NCBI RefSeq assembly: GCF_031755915.1
Contig: NC_083390.1
Coordinates: forward strand, 26,884,441-26,948,440
Source: Ziziphus jujuba
Lineage: Eukaryota; Streptophyta; Magnoliopsida; Rosales; Rhamnaceae
Reading direction: 5' to 3'
DNA: 64,000 nucleotides
The position numbers and the translations under genes are program-made. Below, piece by piece: positions 32,431-44,256 of the stretch. The notes under the pieces are model-generated. The model worked only from the letters and a program-made list of their open reading frames with translations, did not search any database and was not told the origin of the DNA. Numbering within the stretch: position 1 is the first letter of the stretch; each line of letters starts with the position of its first letter.

Positions 32431-34191
32431 AAATATAAATATTAAAAAAAAGAGGACACCCCCTTCGATGAAGCTTTCTTCTTCTCCAGCAAGCAACCTC
32501 GATGCTTTACAAAACCCATGCAGGCTAGACTTCCACAGGAAAATCACTCTAATCTCGATGCTGATCCACCACACCGCTGCCTCAGCCGCCAAGCCTAGTC
32601 TACTAGCGAATTAATCATGGTGAGAATACTACAAATGACTACCCGACGTGCTCAAGAAGAGCTGAACTCAGGTGATCACTATTTAAGTTCGATCGCCGTC
32701 GAATCGAAGCTCAAATTGGCTCAAAATATGCTCGTTTGCAAAGTATGAAGGAACCCACTCTGACAGCACATTTCAAGCACATTTCAAAATTACGCTCAAT
32801 AAGTTGTTACTCCCTTCTGAGGCTTCAATTTCGTAAATAATTTATCCATTATTATTGGTTATTTAAGATTTTTCCTTTTTTGAACTGTGATTTTTCTTGA
32901 AATGAGAATGGAAGTTTCATTCAAATATACTGCCAACTGTATATGATAGTACTCAATGCATGATATTGTATGCTTTTGTTATTGGTTTTCTCCAAGCTTA
33001 ATTCATTTCTTTACCATGACTATATATATATGTTGTTAGCTCTAGATGTAATTGACTAGATGTAATTGAGTATGTTTAGCTCAATGATTTTGAGGAACAT
33101 GGTCAAGAAACATCGTTAATGAAAAAGGTCAATTATATATGCCCTATATATTTAATTCATTTTTTTTTATTTAGGATCTTTGGAGATGATTGCTACTTCG
33201 AAAGATGGAGATAGACATTAGTTAGATGGTATAGGCAACAATCATGTCTTTTCCCCTTAGAAATAGAGAATGTTTTTCTTTATTTTTTGCCTTTTAGCGT
33301 AAGCTTACTGTATTTGGTACACCTTGCATAGTATACAAATATATATATATGTTCAAGTGCATATATAGTAATATAAGCTGAAACTTTCACACTTTGTCTG
33401 TAATAACATGATATGATTAATCCCTTGGAAAAGGTAAAAGACAAATGGAATGGGACTAGATTGACCCACATTGAAGAAGAGGTGGGAATGCTTTATAGGT
33501 AAAGGATTGCCAACTTATAGGAACTTAGGAAGTCTTGATCTTGTTCTTTTCTCCTTGCTAATTAAATTAGATTTTTACTAAATGATTCATTTTTTTATAA
33601 TGTAGGATCCTTGGAGAATATATTGATGAACTGCATTGGAACATGGAGATTGTAAAGATTTAGTGTGTACAGGCAACGATCTTGTATATATATATATTTT
33701 TCCCTAGAATTACAAACTGTTTTTGTTTATATTTTCCTTTTAATGTAATCTTATTGTATTTCATACACGTTATATTAGTATTAGTTGGTGTTTAATGAAT
33801 TTTTTAGTACTAGATAAACGTTTAATAAAGTACTATTCTTTTATGTTAATTGCATTTCAGAAGTGTCATTTTATATTTGTAAATGGCAATTAACGACACT
33901 ATAATTAATTTGTAAGATCTAATAAAAAACTTTTTTTATCAAATAAAATTGATAATTGATATATTATTTTTAGTTACAAAACTATTGTTAGCAAATAAAA
34001 AAAGTAGTTTCGGTGACAAATTGAATAACTTTACCATGGTTTATGTCATATCATAACAAGTCGGTGACAAAAGGTTGTTTACTTGTCATTGGAAAGGCTC
34101 AAAGACAAATCAAATGTGTCATTAACATTTTAAATGACAAATCAAATGTGCCATTGATGGTTTAAGTGACAAATAATATTTTGTCAGCTGA
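32431..34191. other. Interior of the CACTA-like element, no recognised gene
   Basis: Mostly AT-rich. 32455-32760 is more GC-balanced and may be captured or former exon sequence, but no frame is convincing. Two related stretches (about 33172-33340 and 33603-33775) each follow a splice-acceptor-like tract (tttatttag, ataatgtag) with aggatc(t/c)ttggaga and end in similar ttgccttttagcgtaagctt/tttccttttaatgtaatctt text. They may be duplicated last exons with 3' UTR. This is inference only. Confidence 0.4.
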
Positions 34192-34196
34192 CTGTA

Positions 34197-37100
34197 TGTA
34201 ACAATCCATACCAAAATACCCCTGTTGTACAAGTTTGACCAGGTTTGAACAAGTGAACAATATGTGGGTCTAAGTTGACTTTTTCTATGGATACGATTTT
34301 TGGTTTAACTAATGTACCATTGTGTAGAGCTCGCCGATACGAGTTCATAGACTGGTAGCACGCCAAATTCTGAGTTACGAATAAAAAGTTATGGTTCTGT
34401 AAAATTTCAAATATCAATTTTATATTAGTGTCCAAACCAGTCCCAAATTTTCATCTGTTAGTGACTCAAGGCTTTATATAAATGGTAGAAAGTGTGTCCA
34501 GTAGGAAATAAGTTCCAAAATACCCATTTTGTCACCCAAACCTAAGAAATTTCTCTTCAAACCCACAGATCCTAATCGGGTTGTTTTGAACCCGTTTTAC
34601 GCCTAACTGGGTCATCACCATTTTGCCCAATTCCAGCCACCCTCCTTATGTACACACTGAAAAACCTCCTTACCCACATAGGGCAACCTTACCAGCCAAA
34701 TTTCAGGCCAAACCATCGGCCAACGTGCAAGGATTGGTCGTTTGAAGCCTGCGGTGGCTGTTTGGCATTTTTCGGCTGTTTGGCCATTTTTTGGCATTTT
34801 CAGGCCAAGCTATACACATATCCCACCATTTTGGGACCCTCTGAACTCATTTCTGTGGTCCATTTGACAAGATTCCTCACTGTTTGAGAGATACGTCAAT
34901 GTGGAGTTCGGCCGAGTACTGCGATGAGTTTTTAGGCCACCAGTGACACTTTTGGACCGAGGCGAGTACACCATTGCATTCCTTATCTCTTGGGCTTTCC
35001 ATAGATATAAAGTTTGTGAATTTTGGACGTCGTTTGATAATTTTTGCATTCTTAGGCTAATTAGTTAAATACCGGATAAATTCGGACTATATTTGGACAA
35101 AATTGGTCAAATTGGACAAAATTGAAGTTGGATTAGTGAAATTAAATATTATTAGGACCTATTAGAAGGTTCAATTTTGAAAGATTAGGCTTTGGATGAA
35201 AAGCCCCAATTTTGGGTATCAAATCCTAAGGGTGCGCAGTTAGGAATGTCAACGGGAGGGGGTGGGGCCAGTTTTTAAAATTCCATCCCCATCTCTACGA
35301 GGAATTTTCTATCCCATCCCTGCGGTTTTCCCCGTTTCTTTATAAGCGGGGTGGGGACGGGGATTCCCTAATAAGGGACGGGGCGGGGTGGTTTTCCCTG
35401 CTTTTTTTTTTTTTTATCATTCATATAATTTTTTTAGGGTATTTTTTTTTTAATGCAACAAAAATATCGAGCCAGTTCGAGGCAGAGTATTTATTCCTTG
35501 TCCCCGGCCCGTCCTCAATACAGGTTTTAAACCTTTGCCCCGAGCCCGCCCTGTAATCCCGATTTTTTGGGGAAAAACCATCCCATTAGGGGTGGTGCAC
35601 CCTGGTTGTCGAGCCATGCGGGGCAAATTGCCATTCCTATGCACAGTATAATTGGACCGTTCGGTGTCCAATTTATGAAATTTTATAGTGGTATAAATTA
35701 TTTGAGACATTTGATGTCCATAAATGTCATTGGTTTAGTTGTTGGAGCCTGAGAAATGTTTTTATAATATTACAGACACTCGGGTTGAATCTAGAGGCGG
35801 TCCTGTAGGGAAGCAGGAGTGAGCATCTACAGTACTGTGAATGGTTATATTATTTTAAAATATTTTAGGTATATAGTATAATATATGTGCTTCGAATATT
35901 TTAAGTATATACCACTTAATTGAAATGTTTGTTTTATGCATATATAAATATCTGCTTCCACATATATGTGTTATCATTTTATGTGACTTTTGACAATATT
36001 TTAAATGATTTCCAATTCTAATGAGTTCATAAATGAACTTGTGGTATTTAAATATCTTGGTATTTGAATTGAGGTTTTAAATCATTTTGAAAATTAATTG
36101 ATTTGAGAAAGCAGATTGAAAATTATATGATTTTAAGCCTGCTCAAATATTTTATAATTTTATGTGCTTAAAATTGGTTTATGATACGATGATTTGAAAA
36201 TTTTGAAATATTTAAATAAGCGGTTGAATTTGAATGTTAAAGTATTATTTATGATACAGTATTATTGGAAAAGTATATATGATGTTACAAGATTGTTTTA
36301 AGGATATTGTATTGGTTATTTTTAATTAATGGACCATATATTACCAGAGTTTCGGTTCAGTATTATATTACAGCGCGCTGGGTTTGCCACGATGCCATGA
36401 GGTTGGGTTCATCCCACAGGTTATTTATTGCCACGGACCGAGAGGTTGGGTTTATCCCACGGGTTTATCATTGGCACGATACCGTGAGGTTTGATTCATC
36501 GCACAAGTTATTTATTGCCACAGACCATGAGGTTGGGTACATCCCGATGGTTTACTATTTCCACGATGCCTTTCCTATATTAAGGATCGTGAGGTGGGTA
36601 TATCTCATGGGTTACAGTTTGGTACATCAAATGGTACATTGTATATGTTTTGAGTATATTGTTGGTTTTCCAATATGGTGGTTATTAGTACACTTTCATA
36701 ATTATTTTGTGAAATTGTGTTTATACTATTTTATGCTTAATACTTATATCTTGACTAAGATATTTTATAATATTGTATTGATCGTCCACTTTATACCTTT
36801 GAGCATCAACTTTATGATATTATATTAGGGTACAAGTTTGGATTTTACGAAATGATCTTTAAACGGGGAACTTTTCAAACGAGTGGGACGAGAGGTCTTG
36901 AGATAAAGTATTATGGAAATACATTATTATTTTTCTATTATATTATGTCACCCACTAAGATTTCTTTATCTCATGTTTTATTCGTGTTAAATTTGTTCCC
37001 CTAGGCCCAGGCAGTTAGTAGCAGTCTACCTCGCGCATCGCTTGTTATTGCGTACTTTCCACCGCAGCAGCAGTACTTATCTTTCTCTATTTATCTTTAT

Positions 37101-37386
37101 CCTTTGAGACTTCTTTGTATGAGCTATTCTTCTACATTTTACAAATACTTTTGGAATGCTCTGATCTAATTTTGGACATAGTATTGACCTTATGTATAGT
37201 TATGTTGTTGTGGTTTTTTTTTTTTTTTTAATCTATATATTGAGGTATTATTGATAATGCTTGTGTTCGGTTGTCCACGTTTTAAGTGAGGTTCCATTGG
37301 ATATCCTTTAAGGATTGTCCAGTGGAGTTTCACCAGGCGGGACCACTCGGGAGATCCTGGGAGGATTCCCGGGGCGGGTCCTAGCA
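34197..37386. mobile_element. Solo LTR, 3.19 kb, of an unrelated LTR retrotransposon
   Basis: It starts TGTAACAATCC and ends GGGTCCTAGCA, flanked by ctgta at 34192-34196 and 37387-37391, a clean 5-bp target duplication. No primer site, polypurine tract or protein frame is inside. The length fits long-LTR Ty3/gypsy types, but the lineage is not determined and the orientation is uncertain. It holds a 44-bp tandem repeat at 36391-36565 and poly-T at about 35401-35415 and 37206-37220. Open frames at 34615-35049, 35450-35752 and 36307-36828 look accidental. Confidence 0.85.
36391..36565. repeat. 44-bp tandem repeat inside the solo LTR, four copies
   Basis: Units start at 36391, 36435, about 36478 and 36522, each containing gaggttgggttcatcccac(a/g)ggtt and ending in ttgccac or a variant. 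Divergence between units is moderate. Confidence 0.85.
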
Positions 37387-37569
37387 CTGTATGTATTGTC
37401 ACTGATGGATAAGTTTGACTGATTCCTACAACTATATTGGTAATAAAATGTGTACATACAATGACAAAAAGAGGAAGGTTAAGTGACAAAAATTGATGTC
37501 ACAATAAAGCTTTAATCCATGATAAAGATATTTTTTTCTCATAATTGCATGCTCATTCGATTACAAATT

Positions 37570-37997
37570 TGTAACAGCCCAGACCACCCACTTGCGATAT
37601 TATCCGCTTTGGGCCCGGCCCACACGATTTTGCTCTTCCCGACCCCAGAACAACGGTGGGTCACAGGAAAAGGCCTTGCAAGGGAAAGGTATCCACACCC
37701 ACTTATATGGCGTGCTTCGTTCCCCTTTCCAACCGATGTCGGATGTTACAATCCACCCTCCTTAGGGCCCAGCGTCCTCCCTGGCACACCGATCCGGGTA
37801 CTAGCTCTAATACCACTGTAACAGTCCAGACCACCCGCTTGCGATATTGTCCGCTTTGGGCCCGGCCCGCACGGTTTTGCTCTTCTTGACCCCAGAACAA
37901 CGGTGGGTCACAGGAAAAGGCCTCGCAAGGGAAAGGTATCCACACCCACTTATATGGCGTGCTTCGTTCCCCTTTCCAACCGATGTGGGATGTTACA
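37570..37997 (-). mobile_element. TRIM (terminal-repeat retrotransposon in miniature)
   Basis: Two 181-bp terminal repeats (37570-37750 and 37817-37997), both TGTAACAG(C/T)CC...GGATGTTACA, enclose a 66-bp interior. The interior carries a minus-strand primer site TGGTATTAGAGCTAGT just inside the right repeat and a purine-rich tract on the minus strand next to the left repeat. Flanks share aatt (left aaatt, right aatta), giving a short target duplication. No coding capacity, as expected of a TRIM; mobility would need proteins from other elements. Confidence 0.93.
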
Positions 37998-38152
37998 AAT
38001 TACACAGTTTATCACTAAACTGCTTTGTGACAAGTCTATCACGGCAAACGTAAAATGATCTAATTTTGCCACCTAAATGCGATAAATGGACAAAAATGGC
38101 CCTCACCTGATAAATTAGCTGTGTAGTAGTTGCCCAAATTTGTTGTAGTGTA

Positions 38153-40404
38153 TGTGATAAACTTAACCATAGTGCCATAAATTGCTGGCATAGGTTTGAT
38201 CATTCAAATATCAAGGACAACATCCCATAAGCACTAGCAACACTTAACATTGCAGACAACTCCAATCCAAACTTCTATGAAGATTCGGGTGCCACTGCAC
38301 ACATGACAAATGACAATGGTAAAATAGGTAATTCTTATCCTTATAAAGGTAGTGATAGTACATATGTCGGCAACGGGAATAGCCTTGCAATATCTTACAT
38401 TGGTAATGCTAAACCAAAAACTGAAAATGGATTTTTAGATCTTCAAAATGTTCTTGTAGTTCCAGAATTGAAAAAGAACCTCTTATCAGTTAGCCAACTA
38501 ACAACAGATAATGATTGTATTTTTGAATTCTCATCCAATGGTTTTATGATAAAGGATTGCAATCAAAGAATCATAGCAATGGTGAACAAGAAGGGAAAGT
38601 TGTACGTTCTGAATAAAGGAAAGCATCATGCTTTGAGTGCAACAAACACCTCGGCAGATCCTTGGCACCAACACTTGGGACATCCCAGTTTAAAGGCCTT
38701 AAAAAGTTTACATTCCAATAATGTTATTAATGTTTCTAGTTGGACAATTTAAGTTTAGCATTCATACTAGTTGTCTATTAGGGAAAAGCTGCAAACTTCC
38801 TTTTTCTTTATCTAATAAAATTTCATTGTTTCCTTTGGATCCATTTTGATATTTGGAAGCCCCAACATTTTCCACACAAAAATACCATTTCTATGTTGCT
38901 TTCATTGATGATTATTCCAGGTACACTTGGCTATTTCCTTTATGTAAAAAAATCAGAATGTTTTGAATGTTTCCTCAAATTTCAAAGAATGGTAGAGAAC
39001 CAATTCAACAGATGAATTAAAATTCTTCAGATTGATGAAGGAGGTAAGCTTATATCTTCAACATTTAAAGGTCAATTAGGTAAGCATGGAATTGTTCATC
39101 AAATGTCCGGTCCAGAAACCTCAGAACAAAATGGGGTTGCGGATAGGAAACACAGGCATGTGGCGGAAATGGATCTAACTATGATGTTCCATGTAATGTA
39201 CCCATGAAACTATGGGTGGAATCTTTCTTAACTGCAACTTTTCTCATTAACATATTACCTTCATCTGTTTTAAAAACTAAAACCCCATGTTTTTGTCTCC
39301 TTCAAAGGCATCCAAATTATCAAAGTTTAAGAGTCTTTGGTTGCAGGTGCTACCCTTATCTTTGGAATTATGCAGTAAATAAATTTTCAAAGAAAACTTT
39401 TCCTTGCATCTTCATTGGATACAGCTCCCAACATATAGGATTTGTTGTTTCCATCCAACAACCAATCGGGTCTACATCAACAGGCATGTTGTTTTTGACG
39501 AACAATATTTTCCATACTTATCTACCATATTAACTCATAAAAACATCTTGAGCTTGTTAATTTTCTAGAAAATAACTTAGAAGACACAGCGCTTAATGTT
39601 CCTGATTGCCTTTATCCATTTACCACATCGTGGAACCCCATATTAGATTCTTCTCCAAGAAATTCAACTCCCATATGTACAACCCATACACATAGTGAAC
39701 CAATAGACAAATCTAAAAACTCATACCCTGTAACACACACAAACAAAGAAGACCAGACCTTCTAAAAAACTCCAACACATGAAAACGGTGAATTAGCACC
39801 AACTACATATCATAATATCTCTCAAATAACACCTGAAACATTATAGAGAAGTTAAAAGAATACTAAGATATCTCAAGGGTACCATCATGTATGGGTTACA
39901 TTTTCTATCTCAAAGTTCCTTCAACTTGACAAGATACTACGATGCGGACCGGACAAGCTGTCCAACCACAAGACAAAGCATGAGTGGCTACTGCATCTTT
40001 CTTGGTGCGAATTGCTTCTCTTGGTCTCCAAGAAGCAACCAACAATAGCTTGTTCCAGCATTGAGGCTGAATATCAAGCTATGGCAATAGCAACGACAGA
40101 AATAACATGGCTTACCTACATGCTAAGAGACATTGGCATAGCTCTATACAGACAACCTCACCTACTGTGTGACAAACTTTACACATGACCATTAATCCTA
40201 TTTTACATGGACAAATGAAGCACATTCAGATCGATTACCACTGTTTCAGAGAAAAAGTAGAAGTTGGATAGCTCATCAGTCGCTATATCCTTTCACATTT
40301 ACAAGTTACAAATATACAAATGAAGCCACTTTCGGGAGCAGTCTTTCAACTATTAAGGAATAAGCTTGGAGTTTATATAGCACCTTCTCCAAGCTTTAGG
40401 GGGC
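38153..40404 (+). pseudogene. Ty1/copia pol remnant, reverse transcriptase deleted
   Basis: It begins inside a zinc knuckle (CDKLNHSAINCWH), then the protease site DSGATAHMTND (about 38283-38315) and the frame 38303-38752 with LDLQNVLVVPELKKNLLSVS and the WHQHLGHPSLKALKS zinc-binding start. Broken integrase follows (QNGVADRKHRH..., FLINILPSSVLKTKTP at 39204-39533). The RT is missing between about 39530 and 39845. RNase H text resumes ([35 protein letters not shown]). A polypurine tract with agggggca ends at 40404. Many stops. It is in opposite orientation to the copia at 21433-28651 and a different family. Confidence 0.9.
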
Positions 40405-40760
40405 ATGATAAAGAATAAGAGAAGTCAAACACAAACATATCCACTGCATTAACATCATCAACAACTACGATTGCTCGATCATAAAAAAGCAATGTTCACT
40501 TTCTAAGTCAAGAGATTTCCCATATGGCAAGACTTACAAGATTTCCATTGACAACAAATGCCTTTAAGACATTAGTTTACCTCTTTTAATATTTTTGAAT
40601 TTTTTCTAACATAGGAAGATGTTAATTAGCTTCCTTTTTTGCTCAAAACCACACCTTTATAAATTCTATCCATTCTGTAAAGCTTAAATACACAAAATAA
40701 TACACACAGTTAGTTACCTTCTTCAATTCAAGCAGTACTCTCACCATAGTTCAAAAGCAA
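40405..40760 (+). repeat. Probable 3' LTR of the plus-strand copia remnant
   Basis: It starts TGATAAAGAATAAGAG directly after the polypurine tract. The right end is uncertain; a CA within tactctcacca (about 40740-40752) is a candidate. A TATA-like tttataaattc occurs near 40655. No partner LTR is in the window, since the 5' part of the element is lost beyond the CACTA element. Confidence 0.6.
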
Positions 40761-42861
40761 CAACTAGGTTGCTAGCTAGCACTGGTCATATATATAAGTA
40801 ATAAGCAAGCATGCATGCATGTATTGTATGTGGAATAATGCCATGATATGCATATTATCATGGCCTTTGATGTTATTGTATATTGAGACTGCCTAGCTAA
40901 TGCAGTCATAATTAATATGTTTGTATGTAATTATGGTGCCATTACAGTTTATGATATGGCAACTTTATATTACTTTTGTTAATGCTATGGTCTTTCAAAT
41001 GAAATATTATTAAATTGTGTTATCCTATGGTCTGCAAATATTTTGAGAACCAATTTTACTTATGCATGTAACCAGGGGTGGACCCTTGAGGGCAAAGTTT
41101 TTTTTTTTTTTTTTTTTAAATACAATAAAAAATTGTAATATACAATGTTAATTGATCATAAGAAAAAATAAAAATAAAAACCACATGTTTTAAATTTAAC
41201 AAAACCATATAAAAATACATGCAATAAATATAATCACTTATTTAAAATATTTTTCCGATTTTTCTTTTAAATTTTATAAACAACTTTTTATTTTTTTATG
41301 GATCATTTTTTTTTTTTGTTGAATAACAAAGATGTATAATTTATAGTTGCTGAACAAAGATAAGTACATATATAATTGATACTTTAGTAAGAAATATATT
41401 ATTTTAGTATATTTTTGTTTATAGCATGTTTTTTTTTTTTGTGTTAAAAAATAGTTTTATATGAGATACTTTTAGTTGATAAACTACTTACATCTATAAC
41501 TTAAAAATTATAAATTTAAATTAGTGAAAAAAAATATTTTAAATAATTAAAAGGAACACAGTGTAAGACGGATGAAAATTATAACTTATTTTCTTCGACA
41601 CCTCAGAAGTATGCACTTCACTGCTCCTCTGGTACTCCATAATTTAATGTGACATGTATTAAATTTTTCTTCCACATTGCGGATGTCATGTACCGTAACA
41701 TCACGTACCAATTGGAAATTAAGTTGCTCTAGATAAGAATAAAAGAAAGTACTAGGGAGTCTGCAATGCTCTAGAGCGAACAAATTTTATTTTTATTTAA
41801 TTAATCTTAGTGTCATATTTTATTAGCTAATTTGTTGACGCAACTATCTCAAAAACTTATATAAAGTGGTTAAATTAATTTAAACATGCTATCGTCAATT
41901 GAAAAAGTACTATATCTAGATTTAGATATGAAAACAAAAATAAATAAATAAATAAAATAAAATATATGTATAGATCATTATTTTTTATTTTGAATATAGA
42001 AGTGCATAATTTTTAGTTTCTGGACCGCGGTATATATGTATGAAATTGATATTTCATTAAAAAGAATATTATTTTAATATATTTTTATTCATAATATCTA
42101 TATTTTTTATTTAAAATAGTATAAAATGTTAAATAATCAATTGATAAATTATTTATATTTATAATTTAAAAATTATAAATTTAAAATATGCAAGAAGGAG
42201 AAATTATTATAAATAATTAAAAGGGACACTCTGAGACGGGAGAAAAATTCTACCATATTTTCTTGGACATTAATCACCACACCTCACATGCATGCACTCC
42301 ACTGCTCCTCTGGCATGCCATAATTTTAACATATTCTGTTGGACACTACTCACTACACCTCACATATATGCACTCCATTGGTCCTCTGGTACTAATTTTA
42401 ACATAATTTTTCAATTTAATTAATCTGAGCATCATATTTCAATAGCTAATTTGTCGATGCAACCATCTCAAAAACTTATACAAAGTAATTAAATTATTTT
42501 ATCATGCAGCGTCACCTAAAAAAGTATTGTATCTAAAAACAAGTTATCAAAAAATGAAATATATCTTCCGTACGTTTTTTTTAGTTGGTTCTTTGTTAGG
42601 AAAGATAGATTTTTTTCTTTTAATAAAAAAGATGTATAATTTATAGTTGCCGAACAACGTACGTATGTATATAATTGATATTTTAGTAAAAAAGATATTA
42701 TTTTAATAGACTTTTATTCACCATATGTATAATCTTTGTTTAAAAATAATATAAGATACCATTATATGCATATTATCATAGCCTTTTATGTCAACTTAAT
42801 CATATGTTGAGGCTGCCTAGCTGATGCAGCAATAATGAATATGTATATATGGTTAGTTGGT
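40761..42861. repeat. AT-rich intergenic stretch with a degenerate triplicated block
   Basis: A segment beginning gatgtataatttatagttgc and containing ttagtaa...atattattttaatata and later cactgctcctctgg recurs at about 41325, 41993 and 42628, about 640-670 bp apart, the last truncated. The phrase atgcatattatcat..gcctt followed by gaggctgcctagctgatgca appears at both ends (40852 and 42766), framing the block. No gene seen; the minus frame 41586-41783 is not supported. Confidence 0.7.
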
Positions 42862-43991
42862 TGATACAAACCTAGGTCGACTCACTCCTAAACCATATTA
42901 TACTAGTCCGGATCGAAATTAAGTTCAAATTCTAATGGTCACCTTAACCCCTAATCAAATTGTGACTAGAAACCTTGGTATATGATGAAGACGCCATAAT
43001 AGGTGATGGGTGTCTTATTGATAAGTCAAACTAAAACATTTGATCTCTATTAAGTTTTTTAGGTGTTCAAAGAGAACAAAGAGAATTCTTCTCACAAATG
43101 ATTTTTGAATAATAATCTAAACTGTTTTCTCATTGAAAAATAAGCCCTTAAATAGGCTAAGGTTTATAAAACAAAAACCCTAAATCACATTAGGAAAATC
43201 GGCCATAGCTTCAGGAAACATGATGTGGGTGAATTTCCTTTACTTTTCTAATCTAATGTATTAATTAGTTTCTTTATTTTGAATTACGAATTAATTAATT
43301 TAGAACCAAAATAATAAAATTCTAGCTTTTCTAAAGTAATTTGTCCAGCAAATAAATAAATAAATAACCAAAATAAAGACTATTTCCTAAAACAAAAGTC
43401 AAAGTTTCAAATTAGGAAACTAGTTGACTAGTTTGTCAAATAAGCTATTTTTGACTAACCACCAGCTAGTTTATACTCCAAATCAGCTCCAATATGCCAT
43501 GTAGGATGTCAAATAGGATTAATATAGGTTCCCATACGTTTCCCTTGATTGGAATAAGGAAAACTTGCTTGATTCACAAGAAAGGTCAAAGTCAGCACCA
43601 AAACCATGCATTTTCGGCCAAATTGAACCCCATATGCAAATGCCTCATTTGAATAGCTTCAGTTCTGCCTTGACATAATTCCATGGTTCCTTGTTGAGTT
43701 TAATCATGTTCACAATTTAACAAAGTAATCCTTTGCTGTCTGGAACCCTTGGATGCACCAAAACAACTTGTCAAGTCCATTTCCGCCTTCATAACTTAGA
43801 TGGATGAGACAGGCTTTGGATCTTCAGGTTTTACCATGCCCTCTTGAGATTTAATCACACTTTGAATGAAGCTAACCAGGTTATCCTTAAATCTCTTCAC
43901 TTGCACCTTTGTGATTCGCCTCGTCTTCAGTTGTATCGGATCAGCTCCTCGACAGGTAGTTGGTTGTACGGGTACAGGCGGATTCTCATCA
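42862..43991 (-). repeat. 3' LTR of element F
   Basis: About 1,130 bp with TG/CA termini, recognisably homologous throughout to the 1,140-bp LTRs. The pol frame continues from the interior into it (43796-44137). Confidence 0.9.
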
Positions 43992-44250
43992 TTCCCCTCC
44001 TCTTGAAAAGGAGTTGCCCTCAAATCAAAATCATTACCTACAGCAAATGCAGATAAATCAACAACATTAAAGGTAGCACTCACATTATATTCACCTAGTA
44101 AGTAAAGTTTATAAGCATTTTCATTGATCCTCTCCAAGACTTAAAAATGTCCATCCCCTGGAGGCATAAGCTTTGACTTTCATTGTTTCAGAAACCTTTC
44201 CTTTCTTAAGTGCAACCAAACCCAATCTCTTAGATTAAACACTATCACAA
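43796..44250 (-). pseudogene. Element F integrase C-terminus reading into the LTR
   Basis: The frame 43796-44137 reads MERINENAYKLYLLGEYNVS then ATFNVVDLSAFAVGNDFDLR, EEGNDENPPVPVQPTTCRGA and KTRRITKVQVKRFKDNLVSF. The polypurine tract encodes EEGN and the rest is LTR-encoded. Upstream to about 44245 a shifted frame keeps the [13 protein letters not shown] text. At about 44245 it is joined directly to RT sequence. Confidence 0.88.
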
Positions 44251-44256
44251 CAAATC

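Larger units (their letters stand above)
31836..38150. mobile_element. CACTA-like DNA transposon, left end missing, with nested insertions
   Basis: The right end reads ...aaatttgttgtagtg (38136-38150), i.e. CACTACAACAAATTT inward on the minus strand, a classic CACTA terminus. The next base belongs to the zinc-knuckle codons of a copia element, which fixes the boundary. Many gtgacaaa/tttgtcac motifs occur near both sides (31951, 32066, 32114, 32337, 34014, 34062, 34168, 37480), like CACTA subterminal repeats. No transposase is recognisable and no left CACTA terminus was found next to the 23S fragment. Without the solo LTR and TRIM about 2.7 kb remains. Confidence 0.65.

Noticed and set aside
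34615..35049. Overlapping frames in the long solo LTR as host genes
   Set aside because: Short, on both strands, no domain, no homologous copy, and inside a non-coding LTR with clear target duplications.
36307..36828. 173-codon plus-strand frame as a protein
   Set aside because: Its core is the translation of a 44-bp tandem repeat whose period is not a multiple of three, so the units read in changing frames.
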